In this document: positions 27,010 to 35,468 of the stretch, piece after piece
Position numbering within the stretch: the first letter of the stretch is position 1
How the letters are laid out: each line of letters opens with the position of its first letter
Assembly (NCBI RefSeq): GCF_000721265.1
Contig: NZ_JOFZ01000010.1
Coordinates: 310,001 to 374,000 of the forward strand
Reading direction: 5' to 3'
Source of the DNA: Streptomyces sp. NRRL F-5126
GTDB taxonomy: Bacteria; Actinomycetota; Actinomycetes; Streptomycetales; Streptomycetaceae
DNA: 64,000 nt
Made by a program: the position numbers and the translations under genes
The notes under the pieces: model-generated
Seen by the model: the letters and a program-made list of their open reading frames with translations, nothing else
Databases searched by the model: none
What the model was told of the DNA's origin: nothing

Positions 27010-27651
27010 TCAGGCCCGCGCGCCCACCATCCGCAGCACGAGGTCGGCGTAGAGGTCGCCGACCTCGTCCGGCGACCTGCGCCCCGCCTCGTCGAACCAC
27101 CGCGCGACGTCGACGCAGAGGGAGAGCACCGCCAGCGTGGTGCCGCCGACGTCGGGCACGTCGAACTCGCCGTCCCGCACGCCGTCCTCCAGGATCCTGC
27201 GCACCACCGCGTCGCTCTGCCGCCGCAATTCGAGGATCTCGGGACGGTGTTCGGGTCCGAGGGCGTCGAGTTCGTACTGGACCACCCGTGCGGTGGTGTG
27301 TTGTTCCGCGTGCCAGCGGACGAAGGAGCGCACGACGTCCGCCAGACGCTCCGCCGAGGTGCCACCGCCCGACTCGGCCTTGCGCAGGACGTCCAGGGCG
27401 CGGTCGTGGCCGATCCTGCTGATCCGGTGCAGCAGTTCTTCCTTGGTCTTGTAGTGGATGTAGAGGGCGGCGGGGCTCATCCCGGCGCGACCCGCGATGT
27501 CCCGCGTGGTGGTGGCGTGGTACCCGCGCTCGGCGAACGCCTCGACGGCCGCGACCAGCAGCCTCCTGGCGGCCTCGGGAGAGACCTCGGCCCAGGCCGT
27601 GGTCGCGCCGCGGCGGCCGTCGTCGTCGCCGACCGGTTCGGCCGTACGCAT
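27010..27651 (-). CDS. TetR-family regulator (fatty-acid type)
   Basis: 213 residues from the ATG at 27651. DNA-binding region ARRLLVAAVEAFAERGYHATTTRDIAGRAGMSPAALYIHYKTKEELL, very close to the FadR/KstR-like TetR group. An operator palindrome lies 64-79 bases upstream (27715-27730) and again before the MaoC gene (25322-25337), so autoregulation plus MaoC control is likely. The SatP-type transporter diverges on the other side of the same gap and may be under the same site. The ligand is probably a long-chain acyl-CoA; inferred. Confidence 0.88.
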   Translation of the reverse strand: MRTAEPVGDDDGRRGATTAWAEVSPEAARRLLVAAVEAFAERGYHATTTRDIAGRAGMSPAALYIHYKTKEELLHRISRIGHDRALDVLRKAESGGGTSAERLADVVRSFVRWHAEQHTTARVVQYELDALGPEHRPEILELRRQSDAVVRRILEDGVRDGEFDVPDVGGTTLAVLSLCVDVARWFDEAGRRSPDEVGDLYADLVLRMVGARA

Positions 27652-27714
27652 GGTTCGCCCCTTCCGTCCGGTGCTGTGCTGCCGCAGGGCAGGACGAACA
27701 CCATACCGCGAAGG

Positions 27715-27730
27715 TGAGCAAGCGCTTAGA
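27715..27730. promoter_or_regulatory. TetR operator (autoregulatory)
   Basis: TGAGCAAGCGCTTAGA, followed at once by a second half-site (AGCGCTCG). It differs by one base from the MaoC operator. It lies in the 318-base divergent gap between the TetR gene and the SatP-type transporter gene; the rest of that gap has no gene. Confidence 0.75.
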
Positions 27731-27969
27731 AGCGCTCGGGCGAGCCTTCGTTCGAACCGGTAATCGAAGGTGCAACGAAAGGTGCGCAGCTCCTTGACCC
27801 CCTCATGACACGAGGCCAAGATGATGTTCCCCCACACGGAGCGCAGCGCCGACCACGGACCGTTCCGACGCCACACCACACCCGGGGCCGGTACTTTCGC
27901 GGCGGGGCACCGCCGCCGGCGGCGCGCGCCGGAGGTCCGTCAGGCGCATCTCGCGGAGAGGATCCACCC

Positions 27970-28599
27970 GTGGCATCAGCAAATCCCAAGACCGCGGCCG
28001 GCGACGCCCGGCCGCCCGCCCCACCCGCGTCCACAGAAACCATCGCGGATCCCGGCGCCCTCGGGCTCGCCGGATTCGCGATGACCACCTTCGTCCTGAG
28101 CGCCTTCAACGCCGGGCTGCTCAGCGACACGCTGGAGACCGTGGTGCTCCCGCTCGCCCTCTTCTACGGAGGGATCGCCCAACTCCTCGCCGGAATGTGG
28201 GAGTTCCGCAGGGCCAATACCTTCGCCGCCACCGCGTTCAGCTCGTACGGCGCGTTCTGGCTCGGGTTCGCCTACTACATCTCCCATGTCGCGCCGAAGC
28301 TCCCGGCCGCCCACGCCTACCAGGCGACCGGTCTTTTCCTGCTCGCCTGGGCCATCTTCACGACCTACATGATCATCCCCGCGCTGCGCACCAGCGGGGC
28401 GGTGCTCGCCGTGATCGTGCTGCTGGCCATCACGTACATCCTGCTCACCATCGGCGCGTTCGCCCAGTCGACGGGCATCGACAAGGTCGGCGGCTGGGTG
28501 GGCTTCGTCACCGCGGTAGTGGCCTGGTACGCGTCGTGTGCGAGCGCCGCGAACAGCACGTGGAAGAGGACCGTACTGCCGGTGTTCCCGCTCGGCTGA
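27970..28599 (+). CDS. GPR1/FUN34/YaaH (SatP)-family acetate/succinate transporter
   Basis: 209 residues from the GTG at 27970, with GGAGAGG about 9 bases upstream. Six membrane spans follow a polar N-terminus. The family signature near the first span reads DPGALGLAGFAMTTFVLSAFNAGL (canonical NPAPLGL); then GGIAQLLAGMWEFRRANTFAATAFSSYGAFWLGFA, a hallmark of the family. These channels/permeases take up acetate or succinate. A 12-bp hairpin follows the stop. The divergent TetR operator may regulate it. Confidence 0.9.
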   Translation: MASANPKTAAGDARPPAPPASTETIADPGALGLAGFAMTTFVLSAFNAGLLSDTLETVVLPLALFYGGIAQLLAGMWEFRRANTFAATAFSSYGAFWLGFAYYISHVAPKLPAAHAYQATGLFLLAWAIFTTYMIIPALRTSGAVLAVIVLLAITYILLTIGAFAQSTGIDKVGGWVGFVTAVVAWYASCASAANSTWKRTVLPVFPLG

Positions 28600-28603
28600 C
28601 CCA

Positions 28604-28631
28604 CGTCGGGGCGGGTGCCCCCGCCCCGACG
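28604..28631. terminator. Bidirectional hairpin terminator
   Basis: CGTCGGGGCGGG (28604-28615) and CCCGCCCCGACG (28620-28631) form a perfect 12-bp stem with a TGCC loop. It sits between the stops of the convergent transporter and acyl-CoA dehydrogenase genes. Confidence 0.8.
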
Positions 28632-28636
28632 CACCG

Positions 28637-29788
28637 TCAGAAGGCGGAGACGCCGGTGAGCGCGCGGCCGATGATGAGCTTCTGGATCTGGCTCGTGCCC
28701 TCGTAGAGCGTCATCACCCGCGCGTCCCGCAGCAGCTTGCCGACGGGATACTCGTCGATGTAGCCGTAGCCGCCGAAGACCTGGACGGCGTTGTTCGCCG
28801 CGCGCACCGCCGCCTCGGAGGCGAACAGCTTCGCCTTGGACGCGGCCGTGGCGAACTCCTCGCCGCGGTCGACGAGGTCGGCCACCCGCCAGGTCAGCAG
28901 CCGCGCCGCGTCGACGTCCACGGCGATGTCGCTGATGAGCTCCTGGACCAGCTGGTAGTGGGCGATCGTGGAGCCGAACTGCTCGCGCTCGCCGGCGTAC
29001 CCGACGGCCGCGTCGAGCGCGGCCTGCGCGATGCCGACGCTGCCGGCCGCGACCGCCATCCGCCCCTTCGCCAGCGCGGACATGGCGATCGAGAACCCCT
29101 TGCCCTCGGGCCCCAGCAGCGCGCTCGACGGCACCCGTACCCCGTCGAAGGCCAGTTCCGCGGTGGCCTGGCCGCGCAGCCCGAGCTTGCCGTGCAGGGT
29201 GCGGCGGGTGAGCCCGGGCGTGTCGGTGGGGACGAGGAAGGCCGAGACGCCGCGGTGGCCCGGCGCGTCGTTGGTGCGGGCGAACAGCAGGACCATGTCG
29301 GCCCAGGTTCCGTTGGTGATGAACATCTTCGATCCGTCGATGACCCAGTCCCCGCCGTCGCGCACCGCGCGGGTGGCGAGGTTGCCGGCGTCCGAGCCGG
29401 TGCCGGGCTCGGTGAGGCCGAAGCAGCCGATGGCCTCGCCCGAGGTGATCCGCGGCAGCCAGGCACGCTTCTGCTCCTCGTCGCCCCAGGCCAGGATCGT
29501 CTTGCCGACCAGGCCGAGCGAGACGGAGACGATGCCGCGCACCGACGAGTCGCCGCGCCCCAGCTCCTCCGTGACCAGGCAGTACATCAGGTGGTCGCCG
29601 TCCGAGCCGCCGTACTCGGCGGGCACGGTCATGCCCAGCAGGCCGAGCGCGCCGAGCTTGCCGACGAGGGAGCGGTCGACGCTCTCCGCACGATCCCACT
29701 CCACGACGTGGGGAGCGATCTCGCGGGCCACGAAATCCCGCGCGAGCGCGCGTACGTCGGACTGCTCCTCGCTCAGCTCCATGTCCAT
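28637..29788 (-). CDS. Acyl-CoA dehydrogenase (short/branched-chain type)
   Basis: 383 residues from the ATG at 29788 (GAGGAG 9 bases upstream). Motifs: CFGLTEPGTGSDAGNLATRA (FAD/substrate contact), ITNGTWADMVLLFART, FGSTIAHYQLVQELISDIAVD, and the catalytic base Glu in TLYEGTSQIQKLIIGRALTG near the C-terminus. It introduces a 2,3 double bond into acyl-CoA, passing electrons to ETF. A TetR gene diverges across a 73-base gap that carries a clear operator, and the same operator lies before another ACAD gene at 54654-55850. Confidence 0.9.
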   Translation of the reverse strand: MDMELSEEQSDVRALARDFVAREIAPHVVEWDRAESVDRSLVGKLGALGLLGMTVPAEYGGSDGDHLMYCLVTEELGRGDSSVRGIVSVSLGLVGKTILAWGDEEQKRAWLPRITSGEAIGCFGLTEPGTGSDAGNLATRAVRDGGDWVIDGSKMFITNGTWADMVLLFARTNDAPGHRGVSAFLVPTDTPGLTRRTLHGKLGLRGQATAELAFDGVRVPSSALLGPEGKGFSIAMSALAKGRMAVAAGSVGIAQAALDAAVGYAGEREQFGSTIAHYQLVQELISDIAVDVDAARLLTWRVADLVDRGEEFATAASKAKLFASEAAVRAANNAVQVFGGYGYIDEYPVGKLLRDARVMTLYEGTSQIQKLIIGRALTGVSAF

Positions 29789-29812
29789 GGCGGACGGCTC
29801 CTCGCTCCCGGG

Positions 29813-29834
29813 TTTAATTAGCACTGCTAGTTTA
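29813..29834. promoter_or_regulatory. TetR operator in the ACAD / TetR divergent gap
   Basis: The core TAGCA-C-TGCTA (29819-29829) is a perfect inverted repeat within an AT-rich site unusual for this genome. The reverse strand reads AAACTAGCAGTGCTAAT. The 12-base block AAACTAGCAGTG recurs at 55875 before a second acyl-CoA dehydrogenase gene. The site lies 25 bases from the ACAD start and 28 bases from the TetR start. Confidence 0.8.
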
Positions 29835-29861
29835 TGGCTGCCGGGCCCTACTATGTGCGCC

Positions 29862-30512
29862 ATGGCCCGCCCGCGCAAGCCCATGCTGAGCAGAGAACGC
29901 ATCGTCGCGGCGGCGGGCGTGCTCGTGGACGCCGAGGGCCTGGAGGCGGTGTCCACCCGGCGGCTCGCCGCGCAGCTCGGCGTGAGCGGGCCTTCGCTGT
30001 ACAACCACTTCCGCACCAAGGACGCGATCCTGGAGGCGGTGGCCGACGCGGTGAGCAGCCAGGTCGACCTGTCGATGTTCGACGAGGGCGACGCCAGGGA
30101 CTGGCGCACCGCGCTGCACGACTGGGCGGTGTCCTACCGCGCGGCGCTCGCCGACCACCCGCGCCTCGTGCCGGTGCTGGCCCGCGGCCCCGGGCGCCGC
30201 CCCGCGGGACTCAGGGTGGCCGACGCGGTCTTCGGCGCGATGGTCAGGGCGGGATGGCCGCCCGCGCAGGCGACCAGGATCGGCGCGCTGATGCGGTACT
30301 TCATCACGGGCTCGGCGCTGTCCTCGTTCGCCCAGGGCTTCGTCGACGACGCCGCTGCCTACGACCCGCGGGAGTACCCGCACCTCGGACAGGCGCACCT
30401 GCTCGCCGAGCACCGGCAGCGCGTGGACGAGGGCGCGTTCGAGACCGGGCTGCGCGCCCTGATCGACGGGCTCGCCCTGGAGTACGAGCGGCAACGCGGC
30501 GGGGCGCCGTAG
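29862..30512 (+). CDS. TetR-family regulator of acyl-CoA dehydrogenase genes
   Basis: 216 residues from the ATG at 29862. HTH region MLSRERIVAAAGVLVDAEGLEAVSTRRLAAQLGVSGPSLYNHFRTKDAILEAV, followed by a TetR_C-type effector domain. There is no good ribosome binding site; the 28 bases between operator and ATG suggest a short or leaderless transcript. Divergent from the ACAD gene. Its probable operators are 29813-29834 and 55875-55893, so it may coordinate two acyl-CoA dehydrogenases 26 kb apart. Confidence 0.87.
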   Translation: MARPRKPMLSRERIVAAAGVLVDAEGLEAVSTRRLAAQLGVSGPSLYNHFRTKDAILEAVADAVSSQVDLSMFDEGDARDWRTALHDWAVSYRAALADHPRLVPVLARGPGRRPAGLRVADAVFGAMVRAGWPPAQATRIGALMRYFITGSALSSFAQGFVDDAAAYDPREYPHLGQAHLLAEHRQRVDEGAFETGLRALIDGLALEYERQRGGAP

Positions 30513-30544
30513 CACGCGCGACGGCACGCCCCTGACAGGACGCG

Positions 30545-31624
30545 TCAGAACAGCACGAGCGCGCGGCCGCCGCGTCCCGCCGGCATCGCGTCAAGCGCCG
30601 CGGGCACGTCGTCGAGGCCGATGCGGTCCGTGACCATGAGGCCGAGGTCGAAGCGGCCCGCCGTGATGTGTCCGCCGATCACCGGCAGGTCCCTGACCGG
30701 GTCGCTGTTGCCGTAGACGCAGCCCGCCAGGGTGCGGCCCCAGGTGAAGATCTCCAGCGAGTTGAACGTGACCTGCTGGTCCTTGCCTCCGATGCCGACG
30801 ACGGTCGTGCGCCCGCCGCGCCGCGTCGAGCCCCAGGCCGTGCGGATGGTGTCGCCTCGGCCCACGCAGTCGATCGCGACGTCCGCGCCCCGCCCGCCGG
30901 TCAGCTTCCTGATCTCCTTGGCCGTGGTGTCCGAGGCCACGACGTACGAGGTGGCGCCCGCGGCGCGCGCGAGGTCCTCCTTGTGGGGCGAGACGTCGAC
31001 CGCGACGACCTCGGCCGCACCCGCGATCCTGGCGGCCTGGAGCACCGCGAGGCCCACCCCACCGATGCCGAGGACCGCGACGCTCTCGCCCGCCCGCACC
31101 CGGGCCGCGTTGTGCACGGCGCCGTAGCCGGTGAGCACGGCGCAGCCGAGCAGGGCGGCGTCGGTGAGCGGGACGCCGGGCGGCAGCGGCAGCACGCAGT
31201 TCGCCGCGACGACCGTCTCCTGCGCGAACGCCGCCACGTTCAGGCCGGGGTGCAGCGGCGTGCCGTCCGACGCCGTGGCGTACACGGCCGACGCGCCGGC
31301 CAGCGCGTTGGCGCACAGCCAGACCTCCCCGTCCGCGCACGCCGGGCAGGCACCGCAGGACGGCGCCCAGTTGAGCACCACCTCGTCGCCCACGGCCGGC
31401 TGTCCGACGCCCTCGCCCACCGCGACCACCGTGCCCGCGCCCTCGTGGCCGAGCACGGCCGGCACGGGGACCCGCATGGTCCCGTCGGCCAGCGAGAGGT
31501 CGGAGTGGCAGACGCCCGCCGCGGCGAGGCGGACACGCACCTGCCCGGGTCCGGGCGCCGGCAGGTCGATGTCGTCGATCCGCAGCGGTGCTCCCACCGC
31601 GGGCAGGACGGCGGCGCGGGTCAT
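30545..31624 (-). CDS. Zinc-dependent alcohol dehydrogenase (class III-like)
   Basis: 359 residues. Catalytic-zinc ligands Cys39 (AGVCHSD) and His60 (GHEGAG); structural zinc Cys90, 93, 96 and 104 (CGACPACADGEVWLC); NAD motif VAVLGIGGVGLAVLQAA. The arrangement and length match NAD- or NDMA-type alcohol dehydrogenases of actinobacteria. The gene diverges from hmgA across a 171-base gap with a palindrome. Substrate not predictable; it may act on an aryl or alkyl alcohol or be unrelated to homogentisate use. ATG chosen at 31624 with GAGGAGG about 10 bases upstream. Confidence 0.85.
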   Translation of the reverse strand: MTRAAVLPAVGAPLRIDDIDLPAPGPGQVRVRLAAAGVCHSDLSLADGTMRVPVPAVLGHEGAGTVVAVGEGVGQPAVGDEVVLNWAPSCGACPACADGEVWLCANALAGASAVYATASDGTPLHPGLNVAAFAQETVVAANCVLPLPPGVPLTDAALLGCAVLTGYGAVHNAARVRAGESVAVLGIGGVGLAVLQAARIAGAAEVVAVDVSPHKEDLARAAGATSYVVASDTTAKEIRKLTGGRGADVAIDCVGRGDTIRTAWGSTRRGGRTTVVGIGGKDQQVTFNSLEIFTWGRTLAGCVYGNSDPVRDLPVIGGHITAGRFDLGLMVTDRIGLDDVPAALDAMPAGRGGRALVLF

Positions 31625-31725
31625 GGGGCATGCCTCCTCGTCGGGGGTCCGCGGCCCGTGGCCGCGTATGACTCGTCCGAAGGTACCCGCGGGTACGGCC
31701 GGTGCCCAGGGCCGTTGACGGGTCC

Positions 31726-31749
31726 AATCCTCTGGTGAACCATAGGATT
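31726..31749. promoter_or_regulatory. Candidate GntR operator upstream of hmgA
   Basis: Arms AATCCTCTGGT (31726-31736) and ACCATAGGATT (31739-31749), separated by GA, are inverted complements at 10 of 11 positions. The site ends 46 bases before hmgA. The GGT...ACC centre fits the symmetry of HutC/DasR-type GntR sites, and a HutC-type GntR gene overlaps the end of hmgA. The divergent alcohol dehydrogenase could also be affected. Confidence 0.68.
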
Positions 31750-31795
31750 CACGGACAGGTACCGAGCACGATCCGATCCTCACGAGGGAGTGGCG

Positions 31796-33196
31796 ATGAG
31801 CGGGAGCGGCGGCACGGCGGGCGCGGGCAGCGCGGGGCAGGCAGCGGGCGGCGGCGAGGCGACGGGCACGGACGCGGTCGAGCGGGCCAGGAAGGCCGCG
31901 GGCGGCCTCGCCGGGCTCTCCGGATTCGGCAACGAGCACAGCTCGGAGGCGGTGCCGGGCGCCCTGCCGAGCGGGCGCAACGCGCCGCAGCGCGCGCCGC
32001 TCGGCCTGTACGCGGAGCAGCTGAGCGGCACGGCGTTCACCGAGCCGCGCGCCCACAACCACCGCTCCTGGCTCTACCGGATCCGACCGTCGGCCGCGCA
32101 CCCCGCGTACCGCAGGATCGGCAACGGCACCCTGCGCGGCGCCCCCTTCACCGAGACGGAGCCCGACCCCAACCGGCGGCGCTGGGACCCCCTGCCCGAG
32201 CCGGCGCCGGGCACCGACTTCCTGGCGGGCCTCTGGACGCTGGGCGGCAACGGCGACGCGACGCAGCGTGTCGGCATGGCGATTCACCTCTATGCCGCCA
32301 ACGCGCCCATGCAGGACACGGTGTTCGGCAACGCCGACGGCGAGCTGCTGATCGTCCCCGAGGACGGGGGGCTGCTGCTGCGCACCGAGTTCGGGCTGCT
32401 GGCGGCGCGCCCCGGCGAGGTCGCGCTCGTCCCGCGCGGCGTCAGATTCCGCGTCGAGCCGCTCGACACGGCGGTCAGGGGCTACGTGTGCGAGAACTAC
32501 GGCCGCCCCTTCGAGCTGCCCGAGCTCGGCCCGATCGGCGCCAACGGGCTCGCGAACGCACGGGACTTCACGGCGCCGGTGGCGGCGTACGAGGACGTCG
32601 AGCGCCCCGTGCGCGTGGTGCACAAGTTCTGCGGGAACCTGTGGGCCGCCGAGTACGACCACTCGCCGCTCGACGTGGTCGCGTGGCACGGCAACCACGT
32701 GCCGTACGTCTACGACCTGCGGCGCTTCAACGTGATCGGCTCGATCAGCTACGACCACCCGGACCCGTCGATCTTCACGGTGCTCACCTCACCGTCCGAC
32801 ACCCCAGGACTCGCGGGCGTCGACTTCGTGGTGTTCGCACCGCGCTGGCTGGTGGGTGAGGACACGTTCAGGCCGCCCTACTTCCACCGCAACGTCATGA
32901 GCGAGTACATGGGCCTGGTGCAGGGCGCGTACGACGCGAAGCAGGCGGGCAAGGGCGGTTTCGTGCCGGGCGGCGGCTCGCTGCACAACATGATGTCGGC
33001 GCACGGGCCCGACCGCACGACCTACGAGCGTGCCAGCACCGCCGAGTTGAAGCCGCAGAAGGTCGACGACGGCCTGGCGTTCATGTTCGAGACCCGGTGG
33101 CCGGTCACGGCCACGGCGCAGGCGGCCGGCGCCTCCCACCTGCAGCCGGACTACGACCGGGTGTGGCAGGGCCTGGAGCGCCACTTCCGGGCATGA
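31796..33196 (+). CDS. hmgA: Homogentisate 1,2-dioxygenase
   Basis: 466 residues from the ATG at 31796. CGAGGGAG lies just upstream, and the GTG at 31790 falls inside that ribosome binding site. Diagnostic segments: [63 protein letters not shown], and the iron-site region [23 protein letters not shown] (His near residue 364, Glu near 370) followed by [15 protein letters not shown]. It opens the ring of homogentisate in tyrosine/phenylalanine breakdown. The N-terminal ~35 residues are Gly/Ala-rich and non-conserved. The GntR gene overlaps by 4 bp. Confidence 0.96.
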   Translation: MSGSGGTAGAGSAGQAAGGGEATGTDAVERARKAAGGLAGLSGFGNEHSSEAVPGALPSGRNAPQRAPLGLYAEQLSGTAFTEPRAHNHRSWLYRIRPSAAHPAYRRIGNGTLRGAPFTETEPDPNRRRWDPLPEPAPGTDFLAGLWTLGGNGDATQRVGMAIHLYAANAPMQDTVFGNADGELLIVPEDGGLLLRTEFGLLAARPGEVALVPRGVRFRVEPLDTAVRGYVCENYGRPFELPELGPIGANGLANARDFTAPVAAYEDVERPVRVVHKFCGNLWAAEYDHSPLDVVAWHGNHVPYVYDLRRFNVIGSISYDHPDPSIFTVLTSPSDTPGLAGVDFVVFAPRWLVGEDTFRPPYFHRNVMSEYMGLVQGAYDAKQAGKGGFVPGGGSLHNMMSAHGPDRTTYERASTAELKPQKVDDGLAFMFETRWPVTATAQAAGASHLQPDYDRVWQGLERHFRA

Positions 33197-33978
33197 GCGG
33201 CGGCGCGGGGGCCCCGGCGGGCGACGCCGGGGCCGGCGCGTTCGCGCCCGACTCGCTCATCCTCAACCGCAAGCTCCCGCTCTGGTACCAGGTGTCCCAG
33301 TCGCTGCGCGCCTCGATACTCGGCCGCCATCCCGGCGACCCCCTGCGGCTGCCCACCGAGGAGCGCCTCGCCGCGCACTACGGCGTCGGCGTCCTCACGA
33401 TGCGCCAGGCGCTCGGCGAGCTGGAGGGCGAGGGCCTGATCAGCAGGCACCGGCGGCGCGGCACGTTCATAGAGCCCGGGGCGCGCCGCAGCGCGCCCCG
33501 GCGCCTGCTGGGCTCGGTCGACGCGGTCGTCGCGCAGCAGTCGGGCGACGTGACGACGGTACTCGGCCACGGCCCGGCAAAAGTCACCGGCGAATTGGCC
33601 GAATACTTTCCCGATCTGGCCGAGATCATGTCGTACACCCGGCTGCGCCGCGACCGGGCCAGTGACGAGCCCGTGAGCTGGGCGGAGAACGCGGTACGCC
33701 CGGACGTCGCCGCGCGCCTCGACGCGGCCGACCTGGAGGACGCTCCGATGACCAAGGTGCTGCGCGACGTCGCGGGGGTCGCCATCGGCAGGATCACGGA
33801 CACCGTTCGCGCCACCCTGGCCGACCCGGTGACCGCGGAACTGCTCGGCGTTCCGCTGCTCAGCCCGATCCTCCACTACACCGGCGTGACGCACGACGAG
33901 GCGGGCAGGGTGGTGGACGTCGCCAGGATCCGTTACCGCGGCGACAAGTTCTCGTTCTCGGTCACCGTGGAGGCATGA
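33193..33978 (+). CDS. GntR/HutC-family regulator with UTRA domain
   Basis: 261 residues. The ATG overlaps the hmgA stop (ATGA), so it is translationally coupled. Winged helix: [65 protein letters not shown] (about residues 24-90); the UTRA effector domain follows ([18 protein letters not shown] to [15 protein letters not shown]). It probably controls hmgA through the palindrome at 31726-31749 and responds to homogentisate or a related aromatic; inferred from coupling. Confidence 0.87.
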   Translation: MSGGAGAPAGDAGAGAFAPDSLILNRKLPLWYQVSQSLRASILGRHPGDPLRLPTEERLAAHYGVGVLTMRQALGELEGEGLISRHRRRGTFIEPGARRSAPRRLLGSVDAVVAQQSGDVTTVLGHGPAKVTGELAEYFPDLAEIMSYTRLRRDRASDEPVSWAENAVRPDVAARLDAADLEDAPMTKVLRDVAGVAIGRITDTVRATLADPVTAELLGVPLLSPILHYTGVTHDEAGRVVDVARIRYRGDKFSFSVTVEA

Positions 33979-34003
33979 CGGCCGGGAGGCATCCGGGGTC
34001 GTT

Positions 34004-34035
34004 ACGAGCTGGTGCACGATCGTGCACCGTCTCGT
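34004..34035. promoter_or_regulatory. 32-bp compound palindrome downstream of gntR
   Basis: The centre GGTGCACGATCGTGCACC (34011-34028) is a perfect 18-base palindrome. It is flanked, after two mismatched bases on each side, by ACGAG (34004-34008) and CTCGT (34031-34035), which also pair. It lies 26 bases after the gntR stop and 45 bases before the next start. It can be a terminator, an operator, or both. AT content is high for this genome. Confidence 0.7.
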
Positions 34036-34079
34036 TAGGCTTCCCGGCGGGATCGCCGACCGATCAGGAGGGGGTACGG

Positions 34080-35321
34080 GTGGCCGACACGTCAGGCGCG
34101 CCCACCGGCGCGACCGCCGGGGCTCCGCAACTCGCCGACCTCATGCCCTGGTCCGTGGCGCCGCTGCGGCTCGGCAGGACGTGGGTCCTGGCGCCCGACG
34201 CGGCGTCGCTCGCGGCCCGCTGGGAACGGCTCGTGCGCGCGGAGGGCGCCGAGCGCGACGCGCTGTTCTCCCCGTCCCGCGCACGCACCCAGCACACGCC
34301 CGTCGCCGCGCTGCCCGGCGGCGCACCCTCCACGGCGCGCTTCGCCCGGGAGGACGACCGCTGCCCGCCGCCGCTGCGCGTCGCACACGGCCCCTTCGAC
34401 GAGCAGTGGCTGATCCCCGATCACCGGCTGATAGACGTGGCGCGCCCGGAGTTGTGGCGGGTCGCCGACCAGCACCAGGTGTTCGCCGTCGAGCAGGGGC
34501 ACGTGCCGGGGGACGACGGCCCGGCGCTGCTGGTGTCGGCAGCGCTGCCGGACGGCCGCTCCCCCGCGAGGCGGCCGGGCCGTATCCGCCCGCTGTACCG
34601 CAGGCCGGGCGGCACGGAGCCGAACATCACGCCCGGGCTCACGGCGCTGCTCTCCGCGCGCCACGGGCGCGACGTCGGCGCGTACGAGGTGCTCGCCTGG
34701 GCGCTGGCTGCGGCGCGTACCACGCCGCGCGGCTGCGCCGTGCCGCTGCCGGCCGACACCGCGCTGTGGGAACGCGGCGTGGAACTGGGCGCCGAGCTTG
34801 CGCGGATACAGACGCGCGGCACGCGCGGCGGCGAGCGGCCCAGGCTGCCCGGCGGGCGGCGCCCCTATGTGCGGGCAGCGCTTCCCGCACGCCCCGGTGG
34901 CCTGTCCTACACGCCCGATGACGAGACGCTCCACGTGGGCGGCGCGGGCAGGATCTCGCCCGTCCCCGAGGGCGCGTGGGCGTACAGGGCGGGCGGCGTC
35001 CGGGTGCTGGAGCTGTGGTTCGACCGGCGCACGGCACGCGGTGAACCGGGCACGCTGGACGCGATCGTGCCCGCGGCGTGGCCCCAGGCGTTCACGTCGG
35101 AGCTGCTCGAACTGATCACGGTCCTCGCGCTGCTCGCGGATCTCGCGCCCCGCCAGGAGGCGCTGCGCGCCGAACTCGGGGCCGACCGGGCGCGCACCAC
35201 GATCGGCAGGGCCGAGCTGCGGGCGGCGGGCGTGCTGCCGACGCCTGCCGCGGCGCAGCGCCCCGCGTCGGTGCTCGACCACCACGAAGAGGGCCCGGAC
35301 GGGCAGTTCGCCCTCATCTGA
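34080..35321 (+). CDS. Orphan protein resembling the C-terminal specificity domain of type ISP restriction-modification enzymes
   Basis: 413 residues from the GTG at 34080, with AGGAGGGGG six bases upstream. The N-terminal part (MPWSVAPLRLGRTWVLAPDAASLAARWERLVRAE) and motifs RVAHGPFDEQWLIPDHRLIDVARPELW and ISPVPEGAWAYRAGGVRVLELW resemble the Type_ISP_C domain, in which YRPFDxRWLYxD-like and LLEVLxxL motifs recur. No helicase, nuclease or methylase motif is visible here or nearby, so it is not a full restriction enzyme. The family assignment is from memory. A DNA-binding or substrate-recognition role for a stand-alone copy is speculation. Confidence 0.6.
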   Translation: MADTSGAPTGATAGAPQLADLMPWSVAPLRLGRTWVLAPDAASLAARWERLVRAEGAERDALFSPSRARTQHTPVAALPGGAPSTARFAREDDRCPPPLRVAHGPFDEQWLIPDHRLIDVARPELWRVADQHQVFAVEQGHVPGDDGPALLVSAALPDGRSPARRPGRIRPLYRRPGGTEPNITPGLTALLSARHGRDVGAYEVLAWALAAARTTPRGCAVPLPADTALWERGVELGAELARIQTRGTRGGERPRLPGGRRPYVRAALPARPGGLSYTPDDETLHVGGAGRISPVPEGAWAYRAGGVRVLELWFDRRTARGEPGTLDAIVPAAWPQAFTSELLELITVLALLADLAPRQEALRAELGADRARTTIGRAELRAAGVLPTPAAAQRPASVLDHHEEGPDGQFALI

Positions 35322-35468
35322 GCCAAGGCGTCCCGAGCCAGGGCCGTACGGCGCCGTGCGGGCCCGTACGCCGCCGGGTGGGTGGGGAGGCGGCGGACAA
35401 GGGTGACGCGGCGCGGCTGACGGGCCGTCGGGACGACCGGCCGGGACCGGGCGGTGGGCCCGGGCCGG

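Noticed and set aside
27750..27780. TTCGAACCGGTAA resembling a tRNA T-arm, also seen near 37435
   Set aside because: No acceptor, D or anticodon arms can be folded around either copy, so these are not tRNA genes. The shared 13 bases may be chance or an unrecognised promoter element.
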